DNA of 64,000 nucleotides from JBGPEQ01 sp050180895 (GTDB lineage: Bacteria > Pseudomonadota > Alphaproteobacteria > Dongiales > Dongiaceae): contig JBFXDS010000001.1 in assembly GCA_050180895.1 (NCBI GenBank), forward strand, positions 558,001-622,000. The letters are read 5' to 3'. The position numbers and the translations under genes were made by a program. Below the pieces are notes generated by a model, which was not told the DNA's origin, ran no database searches, and was given only the letters and a program-made list of their open reading frames with translations. The first letter of the stretch is position 1, and each line of letters starts with the position of its first letter. Below, in pieces: positions 1 to 8,695 of this stretch.

Positions 1-2
1 CA

Positions 3-380
3 GCGGCGCTCGGCGGCCAGCAGCTCGCCGTATCGAGATATTCCGCGCATCCCGAGCTGGCGGCCGACCTGGTGCTCTTCCTGGCCGGCGCCGCCGAGCA
101 GAAGCGGCGCGCGATCGAAGGCTCGTTCAACCCGACCATCGCGGATCTCTACCGGGATCCGGAGATCCTGCAGGCCAACCCGTTCATGGGCGAACTGAGC
201 GCGGCGTTCGCCGACACCGTCGCCCGCCCGTCGCGGATCACCGGCAGCCGCTACAGCCGGGTGAGCGCCGAGGTCTTCGGCGCCGTGCACGCGACGTTGT
301 CCGGCAACGGCGACGCCGCGACCAACCTCGCCGCTCTCGAATCGCAGCTCAACGCGCTGAGCCGCAACGGCCGATGGTGA
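3..380 (+). CDS. Sugar ABC transporter substrate-binding protein (3' end only)
   Basis: This is the C-terminal part (about 125 residues) of an extracellular solute-binding protein whose start lies upstream of the window. The stretch with SRYSAHPELAADLVLFLAG, the motif QKRRAIEGSFNPT and the later ARPS...YSRVS segment match the C-terminal lobe of family 1 carbohydrate-binding proteins (trehalose/maltose/sn-glycerol-3-phosphate type). It would bind a sugar or polyol in the periplasm and deliver it to the two permeases that follow. Its stop overlaps the first permease start by 7 bases (ATGGTGA), so the genes are translationally coupled. The family call rests on the conserved tail and on the neighbours; the substrate cannot be told. 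Confidence 0.85.
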   Translation, partial: AALGGQQLAVSRYSAHPELAADLVLFLAGAAEQKRRAIEGSFNPTIADLYRDPEILQANPFMGELSAAFADTVARPSRITGSRYSRVSAEVFGAVHATLSGNGDAATNLAALESQLNALSRNGRW

Positions 381-1291
381 GGCCGGCGCGACCCGACCGG
401 CAGGCGCGCCGCCGGGCGCGCTTGGCGTGGCTGCTCGTCCTGCCGCTGCTCGGGGCGCTGGCGCTGGTGGCGCTGTGGCCGCTGGCGCGGACGGCCTGGT
501 TCAGCGTCACCGATGCGACGCTGCTCGACCTCGGCGCCGCCGCCTATGTCGGGCTCGACAATTACGGCTTCCTGCTCGCCGATCCCGGCTGGTGGCGATC
601 GGTCGTGAACACGCTGCTGTTCACCGCGGCGTCGGTGACGCTGGAGATCTGCCTCGGCTTCGCCATCGCGCTGGCGCTCGACGCGCAGTTCCCGGGACGC
701 GGCGCGCTGCGCGCGGCGGTGTTGATCCCCTGGGCCATCCCCACCGTGGTCTCTGCCAAGATGTGGGCCTGGATGTTCCACGACGTCTACGGCGTGCTGA
801 ACGAGATGCTGCTCGGCATCGGCCTCGTCGATGCGCCCGTGGCCTGGACCGCCTCGCCCGATCTCGCCATGGCCGCGCTCGTCGCGGTCGACGTCTGGAA
901 GACGACGCCGTTCGTGGCGCTCCTGCTGCTGGCCGGCCTGCAGATGCTGCCGCGCGACTGCTACGAGGCGGCGCGCGTCGACGGCGCCTCGGCCTGGACC
1001 ATGTTCTTCCGGATCACGCTGCCGCTGATGAAGCCGGCCCTGGCGGTCGCCGCGATCTTCCGCATCCTCGACGCGATGCGCATCTTCGACCTCGTCTATG
1101 TCCTCACCGGCACCACCCCGCAGACCATAACGATGGCGGTCTATGCGCGGCAGCAGATGATCGATTTCCAGGATTTCGGCCTCGGCTCGGCTGCCGCCAC
1201 CCTGCTCTTCCTCGTCATCGCCATGGTCACGGTGATTTACATGATGGCTGTCCGCTTCCGGCCCGCGGGCCGCAGCGCCCTGGCGGGGTGA
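374..1291 (+). CDS. Sugar ABC transporter permease, MalF/UgpA type
   Basis: A 305-residue inner-membrane permease. After a short basic N-terminus there are about six hydrophobic segments, the first near residues 15-40. The EAA loop, which docks the ATPase, is seen as YEAARVDGASAWTMFFRITL (about residues 197-216), followed by LPLMKPAL. Length and motif order fit the MalF/UgpA/ThuF group of carbohydrate importers. It starts inside the end of the binding-protein gene and is followed 3 bases later by the partner permease. No ATP-binding subunit is present downstream, so it is probably encoded upstream of the window or supplied by a shared MsmK/UgpC-type ATPase (inference). Confidence 0.9.
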   Translation: MVRPARPDRQARRRARLAWLLVLPLLGALALVALWPLARTAWFSVTDATLLDLGAAAYVGLDNYGFLLADPGWWRSVVNTLLFTAASVTLEICLGFAIALALDAQFPGRGALRAAVLIPWAIPTVVSAKMWAWMFHDVYGVLNEMLLGIGLVDAPVAWTASPDLAMAALVAVDVWKTTPFVALLLLAGLQMLPRDCYEAARVDGASAWTMFFRITLPLMKPALAVAAIFRILDAMRIFDLVYVLTGTTPQTITMAVYARQQMIDFQDFGLGSAAATLLFLVIAMVTVIYMMAVRFRPAGRSALAG

Positions 1292-1294
1292 GCG

Positions 1295-2125
1295 ATGCCG
1301 CGGCGCATCCTGCGGCGCGCGGCGTTCTTTGCGGCCGTCGCCGCGATCGTCGTCTATGCCGTGTTCCCCTTCTATTGGGCGATCGTCTCTTCGCTGCGAT
1401 CGGGCCAAGCCCTCTTCAGCACCGCGTTGATCCCGACGGACCCCAGCCTGGCGAACTACTCGTCCGTCTTCGCCGAGCAGCCCTTCGGCCGCAACATCGT
1501 CAATTCGCTGCTCGTCGCCGGCGCCAGCGTCGCCCTGGCGCTGGCGCTCGCGGTGCCGGCCGCCTATGCGCTCGGCCGCATCGCCTTCCGCGGCCGCGCC
1601 GCGCTGCTGTTTGCCTGTCTCGGCGTCTCCATGTTCCCGCAGATCGCCGTCCTTTCGGGCCTGTTCGAGATCATCCAGCAGCTCGGGCTCTACAACCGGC
1701 TGCTCGGCCTCGCGCTGTCGTATCTTCTGCTGACGCTGCCGCTCACGGTCTGGATCCTGACGGCATTCATGCGTGATCTGCCGCGCGAGATCGAGGAGGC
1801 GGCGATCGTCGACGGCGCCTCCCCCGGATTGCTGATCCGACGCGTTTTGCTGCCGCTGATGGCGCCGGCGATCGTCGCCACCGGTCTGCTCGCCTTCATC
1901 GCCGCTTGGAACGAGTTCCTCTTCGCGCTGACTTTCACGCTGTCGAGCGAGACCCGCACCGTGCCGGTCGCCATCGCACTCATCAGCGGCGCGACCGGCT
2001 ATGAGCTGCCCTGGGGCAACATCATGGCCGCCTCGGTCGTCGTCACCGTCCCGTTGGTGGTCCTCGTCTTCCTGTTTCAGCGCCGCATCGTCGCCGGTTT
2101 GACGGCCGGTGCCATCAAGGGCTGA
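1295..2125 (+). CDS. Sugar ABC transporter permease, MalG/UgpE type
   Basis: A 276-residue inner-membrane permease that pairs with the preceding one. It opens with the MalG-like hydrophobic segment ending FPFYWAIVSSLRSG, and the EAA docking loop reads EEAAIVDGASPGLLIRRVLL (about residues 167-186), followed by a NEFLFALTFT segment typical of MalG/LacG proteins. It starts 3 bases after the upstream permease stop and ends the operon. About 120 bases without a recognised element separate it from the next gene, which is functionally unrelated. Confidence 0.9.
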   Translation: MPRRILRRAAFFAAVAAIVVYAVFPFYWAIVSSLRSGQALFSTALIPTDPSLANYSSVFAEQPFGRNIVNSLLVAGASVALALALAVPAAYALGRIAFRGRAALLFACLGVSMFPQIAVLSGLFEIIQQLGLYNRLLGLALSYLLLTLPLTVWILTAFMRDLPREIEEAAIVDGASPGLLIRRVLLPLMAPAIVATGLLAFIAAWNEFLFALTFTLSSETRTVPVAIALISGATGYELPWGNIMAASVVVTVPLVVLVFLFQRRIVAGLTAGAIKG

Positions 2126-2248
2126 GCGCCGACCCGCGCCATGCTCTCGGGTGGACATCGACCGGGCGACCTGTTAGCTCTTCCAGCGATCGTTTCGCCT
2201 GACGCAAAGCCTTCATGACATCTGCACCGCGCAAGACTGTTGCCGATC

Positions 2249-3694
2249 ATGGCCGATAGCCGCCCGATCGGGCCGTTCCTCTATCTGCCGATCGAAGTAG
2301 CCTCGCGCGAGCTGCAGGCCAAGCTGTTGTTGGCCCATGCCGCCGTTGCCAGGGGCTACGAGGTGGTAATCGGCTGGAAGCGGATGATCAACAAGAATCT
2401 CCGCCACATGCCGCCGGGCATCGTCATGTTCAAGACGCTCACGGCTAACGACGGCGAGACCATGACGGAAGCGCACGCGGCCGGCCACCGCGTCGCCGCC
2501 ATCGACGAGGAGGTGCCAGGGCTGGTCGCGACCAAGCAGAAGCTGCGCTGGGTGGCGCCCGAATCGGTGGCGGCGAGCGACTTGGTCTTCGCCGCAGGCG
2601 AGGACCACCTCGATGCCCTCCGGCAGTTCCATCCGGCCCATGCGGAGCGCTATCGCGTGGTCGGCAACCCGCGCTGGGACCTGCTGCGGGCGGAGCTGCG
2701 TGGCGCCCATGCGGCGGAAGCGGCGGAGATTCGTCGGCGCCATGGGCCGTTCATCCTCGTCAACACCAACTTCGCGATCCTCAACTCTTCGCGGCGCAGC
2801 CCGGCGGAGACACGTGACTGGTTCGTCAGCACCCGTCGGGTCGATCTGCGAAAGCCGGAGGATGTCGTCTTCCTCGACGAGATCTTCGAGATGGAGCGCG
2901 CCAACACCGCGGCGGTCCGCGATCTGCTCCGCGCCCTTCCCGACCGTTTCCCGAATCACCGTATCGTCGTTCGGCCGCACCCGATCGAACGGACGGAGAG
3001 CTGGAGCGACTTCCTGCGCGACGTGCCGCGCGCCGAGATGGTGCGCGAAGGTGCTGCGGTGCCCTGGATCATCGCCAGCGACGTCCTCATCCACACCAAC
3101 TGCACGACCGGCGTCGAAGCGTTCGCGCTCGACAGGCCGGCGATTGCGCTGCAACCGGCAGAACTCTCTGTCTATGACGTCTACTTGTCGAACCGCATCA
3201 ACTACCTGACGAGCACGGTGGCGGAGACGATGGATCGACTCGACCAACTGATCGGTCCGGGCGCGTGGACCGGCTATCCTGCCGAATTCCATGCCATCTT
3301 CGATCGCTTCTTCGCCGGAACCAAGGGCGCGTTCGCCTGCGAGCGCATCCTGGATGCGCTGAAAGAGGCGTTCGGCCTGACGCCGTCGCCCCATCCGCGC
3401 GCGCCCGAATGGCGCCCCCTGGCGGGCTATATGCGGCGCACGCGCGCGCGCAAGCATCACGCCGCTGTAATGCCGGACATCGATGTCGCCAGCGTCCAGC
3501 AGGTTCTGCAGGGCTTCGACCAGGCCCTCGGTCGCAACGGCGCCGTCCACGTCGAACCCTGCGGCCAACTCGTCTTTCATCTGCACGGCGCGGTCACGCG
3601 CGCCGCCTATGACCTGCCGGGAGAGGTCAGCGCCTGGCTCCAGCGGCTATGGCCGCGGTCGCGCCTTACGAATCCGTTGGCCGAGGCACGGTAA
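2249..3694 (+). CDS. Surface carbohydrate biosynthesis protein (TIGR04396-like)
   Basis: A soluble protein of 481 residues resembling the surface-polysaccharide biosynthesis family of glycosyltransferase-B-like proteins. The opening IGPFLYLPIEVASRELQAKL is the family's conserved start, and VVRPHPIERTESW plus the segment DVLIHTNCTTGVEAFAL near residues 285-300 resemble the donor-binding half of CDP-glycerol/GT-B enzymes. The ATG at 2249 is preferred over an in-frame TTG three codons earlier; neither has a strong ribosome site. It is followed 14 bases later by a convergent sulfotransferase gene, and a glycosyltransferase cluster lies beyond, which supports a role in cell-surface glycan assembly. 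The exact reaction is unknown. Confidence 0.75.
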   Translation: MADSRPIGPFLYLPIEVASRELQAKLLLAHAAVARGYEVVIGWKRMINKNLRHMPPGIVMFKTLTANDGETMTEAHAAGHRVAAIDEEVPGLVATKQKLRWVAPESVAASDLVFAAGEDHLDALRQFHPAHAERYRVVGNPRWDLLRAELRGAHAAEAAEIRRRHGPFILVNTNFAILNSSRRSPAETRDWFVSTRRVDLRKPEDVVFLDEIFEMERANTAAVRDLLRALPDRFPNHRIVVRPHPIERTESWSDFLRDVPRAEMVREGAAVPWIIASDVLIHTNCTTGVEAFALDRPAIALQPAELSVYDVYLSNRINYLTSTVAETMDRLDQLIGPGAWTGYPAEFHAIFDRFFAGTKGAFACERILDALKEAFGLTPSPHPRAPEWRPLAGYMRRTRARKHHAAVMPDIDVASVQQVLQGFDQALGRNGAVHVEPCGQLVFHLHGAVTRAAYDLPGEVSAWLQRLWPRSRLTNPLAEAR

Positions 3695-3708
3695 GAGCCG
3701 CTGGGACC

Positions 3709-4722
3709 TCACCCGGCCGGCCATTGTCGCTTCAGTTCGTACCAGAGCCAGGGAATCGATTGCAGCGGCCCCAAAGGGTTCCAGCGGGCGAACCGCAGGT
3801 TGTCGGCCACGTGGTCGATGTGACGCAGCACTGGCGCCAGCGCCGCCAGTTGATCTTCGACCTGCTGCCAGTCCTGCCAGATCTCGGACGACCGGGGATC
3901 GACGGCATCGACGGCCAGCCGATGCAGCCAGCGATAGGCGGTGCGTGTCAGGGCGTTCACCCGGGGATCGCTATCCAGGTCGTCGCTCCCGTGCCGGCTG
4001 TGCCGCAGGCTGGGGTCAAGGAACTCGTTGCCGAAGGCACGGACCGCCGCTTCGGTCTCCGCCCGGACGGGCAGGTCGAGCGCGTGCGCGACACGCTGTA
4101 GTTGTGCGGCGGGATCGGCCATGAACAGGTCGAAGTCGACGACGACGAATGGGTGCTTCCTCACCTGACGGAAATAGGGCACGACGTTGACCAGCCATTC
4201 GAGGTCGCTCTGTTCCTGGGTGCCGCGCCAGGGGTCGAGCCGCGCCCGCGAGCGCGCCACGCTCAGTGGGTTGCGGATTGCCATCAGGTAACGGGCATCG
4301 ACCGCGGCAGCCTCGAACGCCTCTGCCCAGAACGGCATGAACCGCAGGGTTCGCGCATATTTGTAGCCCCACAAGGGACAGTCGCCGAATCGCCGATGGA
4401 TCGTAGCGACCGCATCCTCCTGCAGCTTGCGGACCGCGGGTTGCTGCCACCAGTCCGGCTCCAGCAGGCGGACGCTGTCACCGCGCACGTCGAGGATGCG
4501 CTTGAGGCGCTTGTTGATCCGCAGTAGGTCGGTGTCCTCGTAGAACCCCGTCGGGTTCTTGAGCCGCGTGGCGCCGCGCAGCCGGTTTCCCAATTCCACG
4601 CCGAGCGCGCTCAGGCCACGGGTAATCGCGCTGGTGCCGCTGCGGCCCACGCCGAGGACGACGACGGCGCAGTGCTTCCTTGATTCTGCGGCCTGAGCGG
4701 TGCCGCCGGGACTGATCGGCAT
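3709..4722 (-). CDS. Sulfotransferase family protein
   Basis: A cytoplasmic protein of 337 residues. The 5'-phosphosulfate-binding loop is seen as GVGRSGTSAITRGL at residues 24-37, after a short hydrophobic strand (CAVVVL). A later segment around YLMAIRNPLSVARSR (about 145-159) fits the 3'-phosphate-binding region of PAPS-dependent sulfotransferases. These enzymes move sulfate from PAPS to carbohydrate or other acceptors. Its convergent neighbour is a surface-carbohydrate protein and its divergent neighbour is a glycosyltransferase fusion, so a sulfated surface glycan is a fair inference. A second, only distantly similar sulfotransferase lies at 54879-55913. Confidence 0.8.
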   Translation of the reverse strand: MPISPGGTAQAAESRKHCAVVVLGVGRSGTSAITRGLSALGVELGNRLRGATRLKNPTGFYEDTDLLRINKRLKRILDVRGDSVRLLEPDWWQQPAVRKLQEDAVATIHRRFGDCPLWGYKYARTLRFMPFWAEAFEAAAVDARYLMAIRNPLSVARSRARLDPWRGTQEQSDLEWLVNVVPYFRQVRKHPFVVVDFDLFMADPAAQLQRVAHALDLPVRAETEAAVRAFGNEFLDPSLRHSRHGSDDLDSDPRVNALTRTAYRWLHRLAVDAVDPRSSEIWQDWQQVEDQLAALAPVLRHIDHVADNLRFARWNPLGPLQSIPWLWYELKRQWPAG

Positions 4723-4829
4723 ATCCGGCTCGATGGGAGTTGCGGTGGCGGGGCAGGCGCGTGTCTTACACCGTCCGCCCTGTGGCGGTCAAAGCGCGGG
4801 TCGCGCTCGTGGGGCCGCGACATCCCGCC

Positions 4830-4873
4830 GCCGCAGGGGTCGGCAACCCTGCGGCCGAACGGTTGTAGAATAT
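4830..4873 (+). promoter_or_regulatory. Inverted repeat and promoter-like AT-rich stretch upstream of the glycosyltransferase fusion
   Basis: The divergent gap (4723-4939) contains a 9-base inverted repeat, GCCGCAGGG (4830-4838) and CCCTGCGGC (4847-4855), followed by TAGAATAT (4866-4873) in one of the few AT-rich patches of the region. The order ACCCTGCGGCCG, about 20 bases, then TAGAATAT recurs upstream of the gene at 11180. The TAGAAT could be a -10 box for the rightward gene. No experiment or clear -35 box supports this. Confidence 0.35.
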
Positions 4874-4939
4874 CAATTAACCCCGTAGGTTACGAAACGA
4901 CGCTCTTGATTCGGCGCCGTTCTGGCAGATGAGGTCAGG

Positions 4940-7510
4940 GTGATCAGAGGGATACTGCGACCGCAACACAACACGCGGCAGACGGAACTGCGGACGCAGC
5001 CCGTCCGCGTGATCCTCGAAGCGACGCAGCCCGGAACCGGCAGGACCAAGCCTCCGGTGCGCATTTTCGTTGGCAGTGAGCCGTCCCAATACCGGGCCGA
5101 GCGCATCATGATCTGGTCGATCGAGCAGGTCCGTGACAAGTCTCGTGCCTACGAGATCTACTTGATGAAGGATCTGGTCGGCTTCAACCGGCGACTGTGG
5201 CTGACGGGCTTCACCAACTATCGCTTCGCGATCCCGCATTTCGCCGGCAACCAGGGCCGCGCAATCTACAACGACGTCGACCAGATCTATCTGTCCGATC
5301 CGGCCGAACTGTTTGACCGTGACATCGACGGCCATGGCTTCATGTGCATCGCCAATGGCTCGAAGGCGAAGATCGCCGTCGATACGTCGGTGATGCTAAT
5401 CGATTGCGCCCGCATGGCGCCGCTGTGGACGCTCGAAGCCGCACAGCGCGGGCGCAAGAACGCGTTGATCCGGCGGGCGCTCGCGGTTTCGGGTCTCTGG
5501 GGCCAGTTGGAGCCGGAATGGAATGCCCGCGACAGCGAATATGCCGCCGGCCGATCGAAGGTGCTCCACTACACGGCCCTGCACCTGCAGCCCTGGCGGC
5601 CGTTCCCGCGGCAGTTCGTATACCAGGTCAATCCGGTCGGCCACGTCTGGCTCGATCTGGAGCGGTCGGCCGATGCGGCCGGCTATCGCCCCTTCACGGC
5701 AGCCAGGCCCAGCGACCTTTATGGCGGGCTGACGGCCGCGTTGCGGGCATCTGCGGCGGCGCCGGTGCGGGATGCCGCGCCGTCCAATCCGGACCTGCTC
5801 GACGAGCAGCAGATACTGGACCGGGAGCCTTACCGGTCCCTTGTCGCGGCCGTCGATGCACGCTCGATCCAGACCTACCAACTGGTTTCGACCGGTGCTA
5901 TGCCCGACGTTCCCCAGCGCATCGTCAGCTTGGCCTCCGGACACAGCATCGCCTGCCGAAGATCCATGCTGCCGCCAGCGCCCGATGATCGCACGGGCGG
6001 TGCCGATGGCGTTTTGTGCCGCGGATTCCTCGAGTACCTCCCGGACGAAGACATCCCCTGGATTCTCGACCGGCTGTTCGGCGACGCGCGCGGTTTCGTC
6101 GCGGTCGCCGTGGCGCTCGACCCGGCTGCTGCGACGCTGGCGGACGGAACCGTCGTTCCCGTGACGCGCCGGACGCGCGAATGGTGGCTGGATCAATTCG
6201 AATGGGTCAGCCAGCGGCATCCGGTCGTGCGTTGGCACCTTGCGCTCCACGCACCTGCGCGGTTGGCTCGGACAGCGGTCCGCACCTATCAGGGGGGACG
6301 TCCGTTGCGCAAACCGCCCGTCGTCTGGGTCCTCGCCTACGACAAGCCCGGTCACACCACGCAGTCGGTCGGCTTGGCCGAGGCGCTCGGATGGCCGTAC
6401 GAGATCAAGCAGCTCCGCTTTAATACCCTGCGGGCGCGGGCGCATACCTGGCTGCAGGCCTGGCATGGAACGCTCGGGGCCAGCTTGATCGGGCTGCGTC
6501 AGCGGGGCTCGGATGTCCTGGTTCCGCCGTGGCCCGATCTCGTCATCGCCACCGGCTGGCGGCCTGGACGGATCGCGCTATGGATTGGCCGGCAGAGTCA
6601 GGGATTGGCGCGGCTGGTCGGGCTCGGTCGGCGCGCGGGGCAGATCGTCGACATCTTCGATGCCGTCGTGACCTGCGCGCATTTCCACCTGCCGCCGCAT
6701 CCCCGCCGCATCGAGACGGTCCTTCCGATCAGCCAAGTGACGCCTGCGCGGCTGGCCGAGGCGGGCGAGCGCTGGACCGATCTGTTCGGCGATCTGCCGC
6801 ACCCGCGCGTCGTGCTGCTGGTCGGCGGCAGCAACGAGTTCTACCGGCTGGACGCTGTCGTGGCGCGGCGCATGGCCGAGGAGGTGAAGGCATTCGTGTC
6901 TGCAGCCGGCGGTGCCGTCGTGGCCGTGACCAGCCGCCGTACCGGTGCGGCTGCCACGGCGGCCTTCAAGTCGGTGCTGGGCGAGGCCTGCGTGCATGAA
7001 TGGCGCAGCGGCCGTCGCGAGAATCCCTATCTGGGCTATCTGTCGCTCGCCGACTTGCTGGTGGTGACGGGCGACAGCGAATCCATGCTCGGCGAGGCAG
7101 CAGCGACCGACAAGCCGCTCTATATCTATTCCGTGCCCAAATGGCGATTCGGGCTGCGACGCCACCTCAACGAATGGGCGGTGCGGCGGGCCTTTGCCCG
7201 GCCGCTCAATCGCCGCGGGACGATCCGCCCACAGCAAGGGCTGGAGTACCTGTTTGCCAAGGGCATTGCCAGTGGCCTGTTGCCGCCGCCGCGCGATCTC
7301 GACTCATTGCACGAAAACTTGGTCCGCCGCGGCATCGCACGCCTCTTCGGCGCGCCGCTCGACCTGACGCGGCGCCAGCCTCTGCACGAACCCGAGGCTG
7401 TCGCCCGCGAGATCTTGCGTCGGATGGGTTATCCCGATCCCGGTCCGCAGCCGGAATCGGCGCATGCGTCCGGAAAGGCCCCCGCCACCAGGGACGGCCT
7501 GCGGCGCTGA
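4940..7510 (+). CDS. Three-domain protein: glycosyltransferase, methyltransferase-like, ELM1-family domain
   Basis: An 856-residue protein with three parts. Residues 1-245 are a nucleotide-sugar glycosyltransferase-like domain with a DxD-type motif, NDVDQIYLSD (111-120), for metal and donor binding. Residues about 285-450 look like a degenerate class I methyltransferase end (VLCRGFLEYLPDEDIPWIL) without a visible glycine-rich SAM loop. Residues about 457-840 are an ELM1-family (mitochondrial fission ELM1, DUF1022) GT-B-like domain, with VLLVGGSNEFYRLD and TGDSESMLGEA as conserved pieces. The start is the GTG at 4940 behind GAGG; no in-frame ATG precedes it. The first and last domains are each duplicated as separate genes just downstream. 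A surface-glycan role is inferred from neighbours. Confidence 0.75.
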   Translation: MIRGILRPQHNTRQTELRTQPVRVILEATQPGTGRTKPPVRIFVGSEPSQYRAERIMIWSIEQVRDKSRAYEIYLMKDLVGFNRRLWLTGFTNYRFAIPHFAGNQGRAIYNDVDQIYLSDPAELFDRDIDGHGFMCIANGSKAKIAVDTSVMLIDCARMAPLWTLEAAQRGRKNALIRRALAVSGLWGQLEPEWNARDSEYAAGRSKVLHYTALHLQPWRPFPRQFVYQVNPVGHVWLDLERSADAAGYRPFTAARPSDLYGGLTAALRASAAAPVRDAAPSNPDLLDEQQILDREPYRSLVAAVDARSIQTYQLVSTGAMPDVPQRIVSLASGHSIACRRSMLPPAPDDRTGGADGVLCRGFLEYLPDEDIPWILDRLFGDARGFVAVAVALDPAAATLADGTVVPVTRRTREWWLDQFEWVSQRHPVVRWHLALHAPARLARTAVRTYQGGRPLRKPPVVWVLAYDKPGHTTQSVGLAEALGWPYEIKQLRFNTLRARAHTWLQAWHGTLGASLIGLRQRGSDVLVPPWPDLVIATGWRPGRIALWIGRQSQGLARLVGLGRRAGQIVDIFDAVVTCAHFHLPPHPRRIETVLPISQVTPARLAEAGERWTDLFGDLPHPRVVLLVGGSNEFYRLDAVVARRMAEEVKAFVSAAGGAVVAVTSRRTGAAATAAFKSVLGEACVHEWRSGRRENPYLGYLSLADLLVVTGDSESMLGEAAATDKPLYIYSVPKWRFGLRRHLNEWAVRRAFARPLNRRGTIRPQQGLEYLFAKGIASGLLPPPRDLDSLHENLVRRGIARLFGAPLDLTRRQPLHEPEAVAREILRRMGYPDPGPQPESAHASGKAPATRDGLRR

Positions 7511-7518
7511 GTAGCAGC

Positions 7519-8610
7519 GTGTCGGCGCCGGCGGAGCCGAGGGTCTGGGTGCTGCTTGCCGATCGGGCTGGCGGGAACGGGCAACTGATCAGCTTGGCCG
7601 AGGCGCTCGGCTGGCCCTACGAGCGCAAGACCATGGCCTACAACTGGCTCAACCGCTGCCCCAACATCCTGCTGGGCGCATCGCGGGCCACGCTGCACCG
7701 GGACGCGGCGCGCCAGTTGACTCCGCCCTGGCCCGATCTCGTCATCGCCGCGTCGCGGCGCAGCGTCCCCGTGGCGCGCTGGATCCGCGCGCAGTCCGGC
7801 GGACGCACGAAGCTGGTCCACCTGCTCCACGCCATGGCGCCGCTCGACCTCTTCGATCTCGTCATCACCACGCCGCAATACCGGCTGCCGCAGCGGCCCA
7901 ACCTGCTGCACCTCTCGGCGGCGCTCAATCGCATCGATGGCGACCGCCTGGCGGCGGCGGCGGCGAGATGGGCGCCGCGCTTGGCCGACCTGCCGCGACC
8001 GCATGTCGCGCTGTTCGTCGGCGGCAACAGCGCGACCTACCGGCTCGACGCGGCGACCGCGCGGCGGCTCGGCGAGCGCGCCGCCGCCGCGGCGGCGGCT
8101 CGCGGTGGCACCTTGCTGGTCACCACCAGCCCGCGTACGCCCGCGTCGGCGTCGGCGGCCGTGGCGGCGGCCGTGGCGCGTCCGAACCTCGTCTATCGGT
8201 GGACGGCCGGCGACGCCGACAATCCCTACCATGCGTTCCTTGCGCTCGCCGACCGCTTCATCGTCACGGCCGACAGCGCGTCGCTCCTGGTCGAGGCCTG
8301 CCTGACCGGAAAGCCGGTGGAGGTCTTCGACTGGCCGACCCGGCGCGGACCGCTGCGGCGGCTCGAAGGCCGGCTCTGGCGAAGCGCGGACGAGTCCAGC
8401 GAAGGCGCCGGCGCGCCGCTCATGGAGCGCCTCATCGACTGGGGTTTGCTGAAGCCGCCCCGCGATTTCGCCGGGCTGCACCGAGCCCTGCGCGCCCGCG
8501 GCCTCATCAGCGCGTTGGGAGAAGCCGCCGCGCCGGTGCCGCGCCGGCCGCTGGACGACATGGAGCGCGCCGTCGCCGCCATCCGGCGCTTGTTCGCTGC
8601 GGCGGCATGA
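7519..8610 (+). CDS. ELM1/GtrOC1-family protein (stand-alone)
   Basis: A 363-residue cytoplasmic protein equal in layout to the C-terminal third of the preceding fusion. The opening VWVLLADRAGGNGQLISLAE and LGWPYERK match the fusion's ELM1 domain (VWVLAYDKPGHTTQS, LGWPYEIK), as do VALFVGGNSATYRLD and the late VTADSASLLVEA. The GTG at 7519, 8 bases after the previous stop, is the most likely start; the open frame runs further upstream but only as a shadow of the fusion gene. In bacteria this family is often mislabelled as nucleoside-diphosphate-sugar epimerase; its fold resembles GT-B glycosyltransferases. Its biochemical role is not established. Confidence 0.75.
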   Translation: MSAPAEPRVWVLLADRAGGNGQLISLAEALGWPYERKTMAYNWLNRCPNILLGASRATLHRDAARQLTPPWPDLVIAASRRSVPVARWIRAQSGGRTKLVHLLHAMAPLDLFDLVITTPQYRLPQRPNLLHLSAALNRIDGDRLAAAAARWAPRLADLPRPHVALFVGGNSATYRLDAATARRLGERAAAAAAARGGTLLVTTSPRTPASASAAVAAAVARPNLVYRWTAGDADNPYHAFLALADRFIVTADSASLLVEACLTGKPVEVFDWPTRRGPLRRLEGRLWRSADESSEGAGAPLMERLIDWGLLKPPRDFAGLHRALRARGLISALGEAAAPVPRRPLDDMERAVAAIRRLFAAAA

Positions 8611-8695
8611 GGCCGCATCCGCCAAGCATTGCCGGCCCGGACTCCGGCGGCTATCGTAGGCCGTCCGCCGGTCGAGGTTCGCCTGAGGGGAAGAG

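Noticed and set aside
251..2158. Minus-strand open frame of 635 residues opposite the sugar permease genes
   Set aside because: Highly repetitive Arg/Asp/Gln/Glu composition, no recognisable domain, and it lies antisense to two clear permease genes. Long antisense frames are expected at this GC content. The same applies to similar long antisense frames opposite degP (20768-22471), cobN (29098-30690), the P-type ATPase (33580-36528) and the Pat-like gene (31779-33533).
7000..7518. Upstream extension of the stand-alone ELM1 gene
   Set aside because: It overlaps the fusion gene in another frame with arginine-rich, non-conserved sequence. The conserved part starts after the GTG at 7519.
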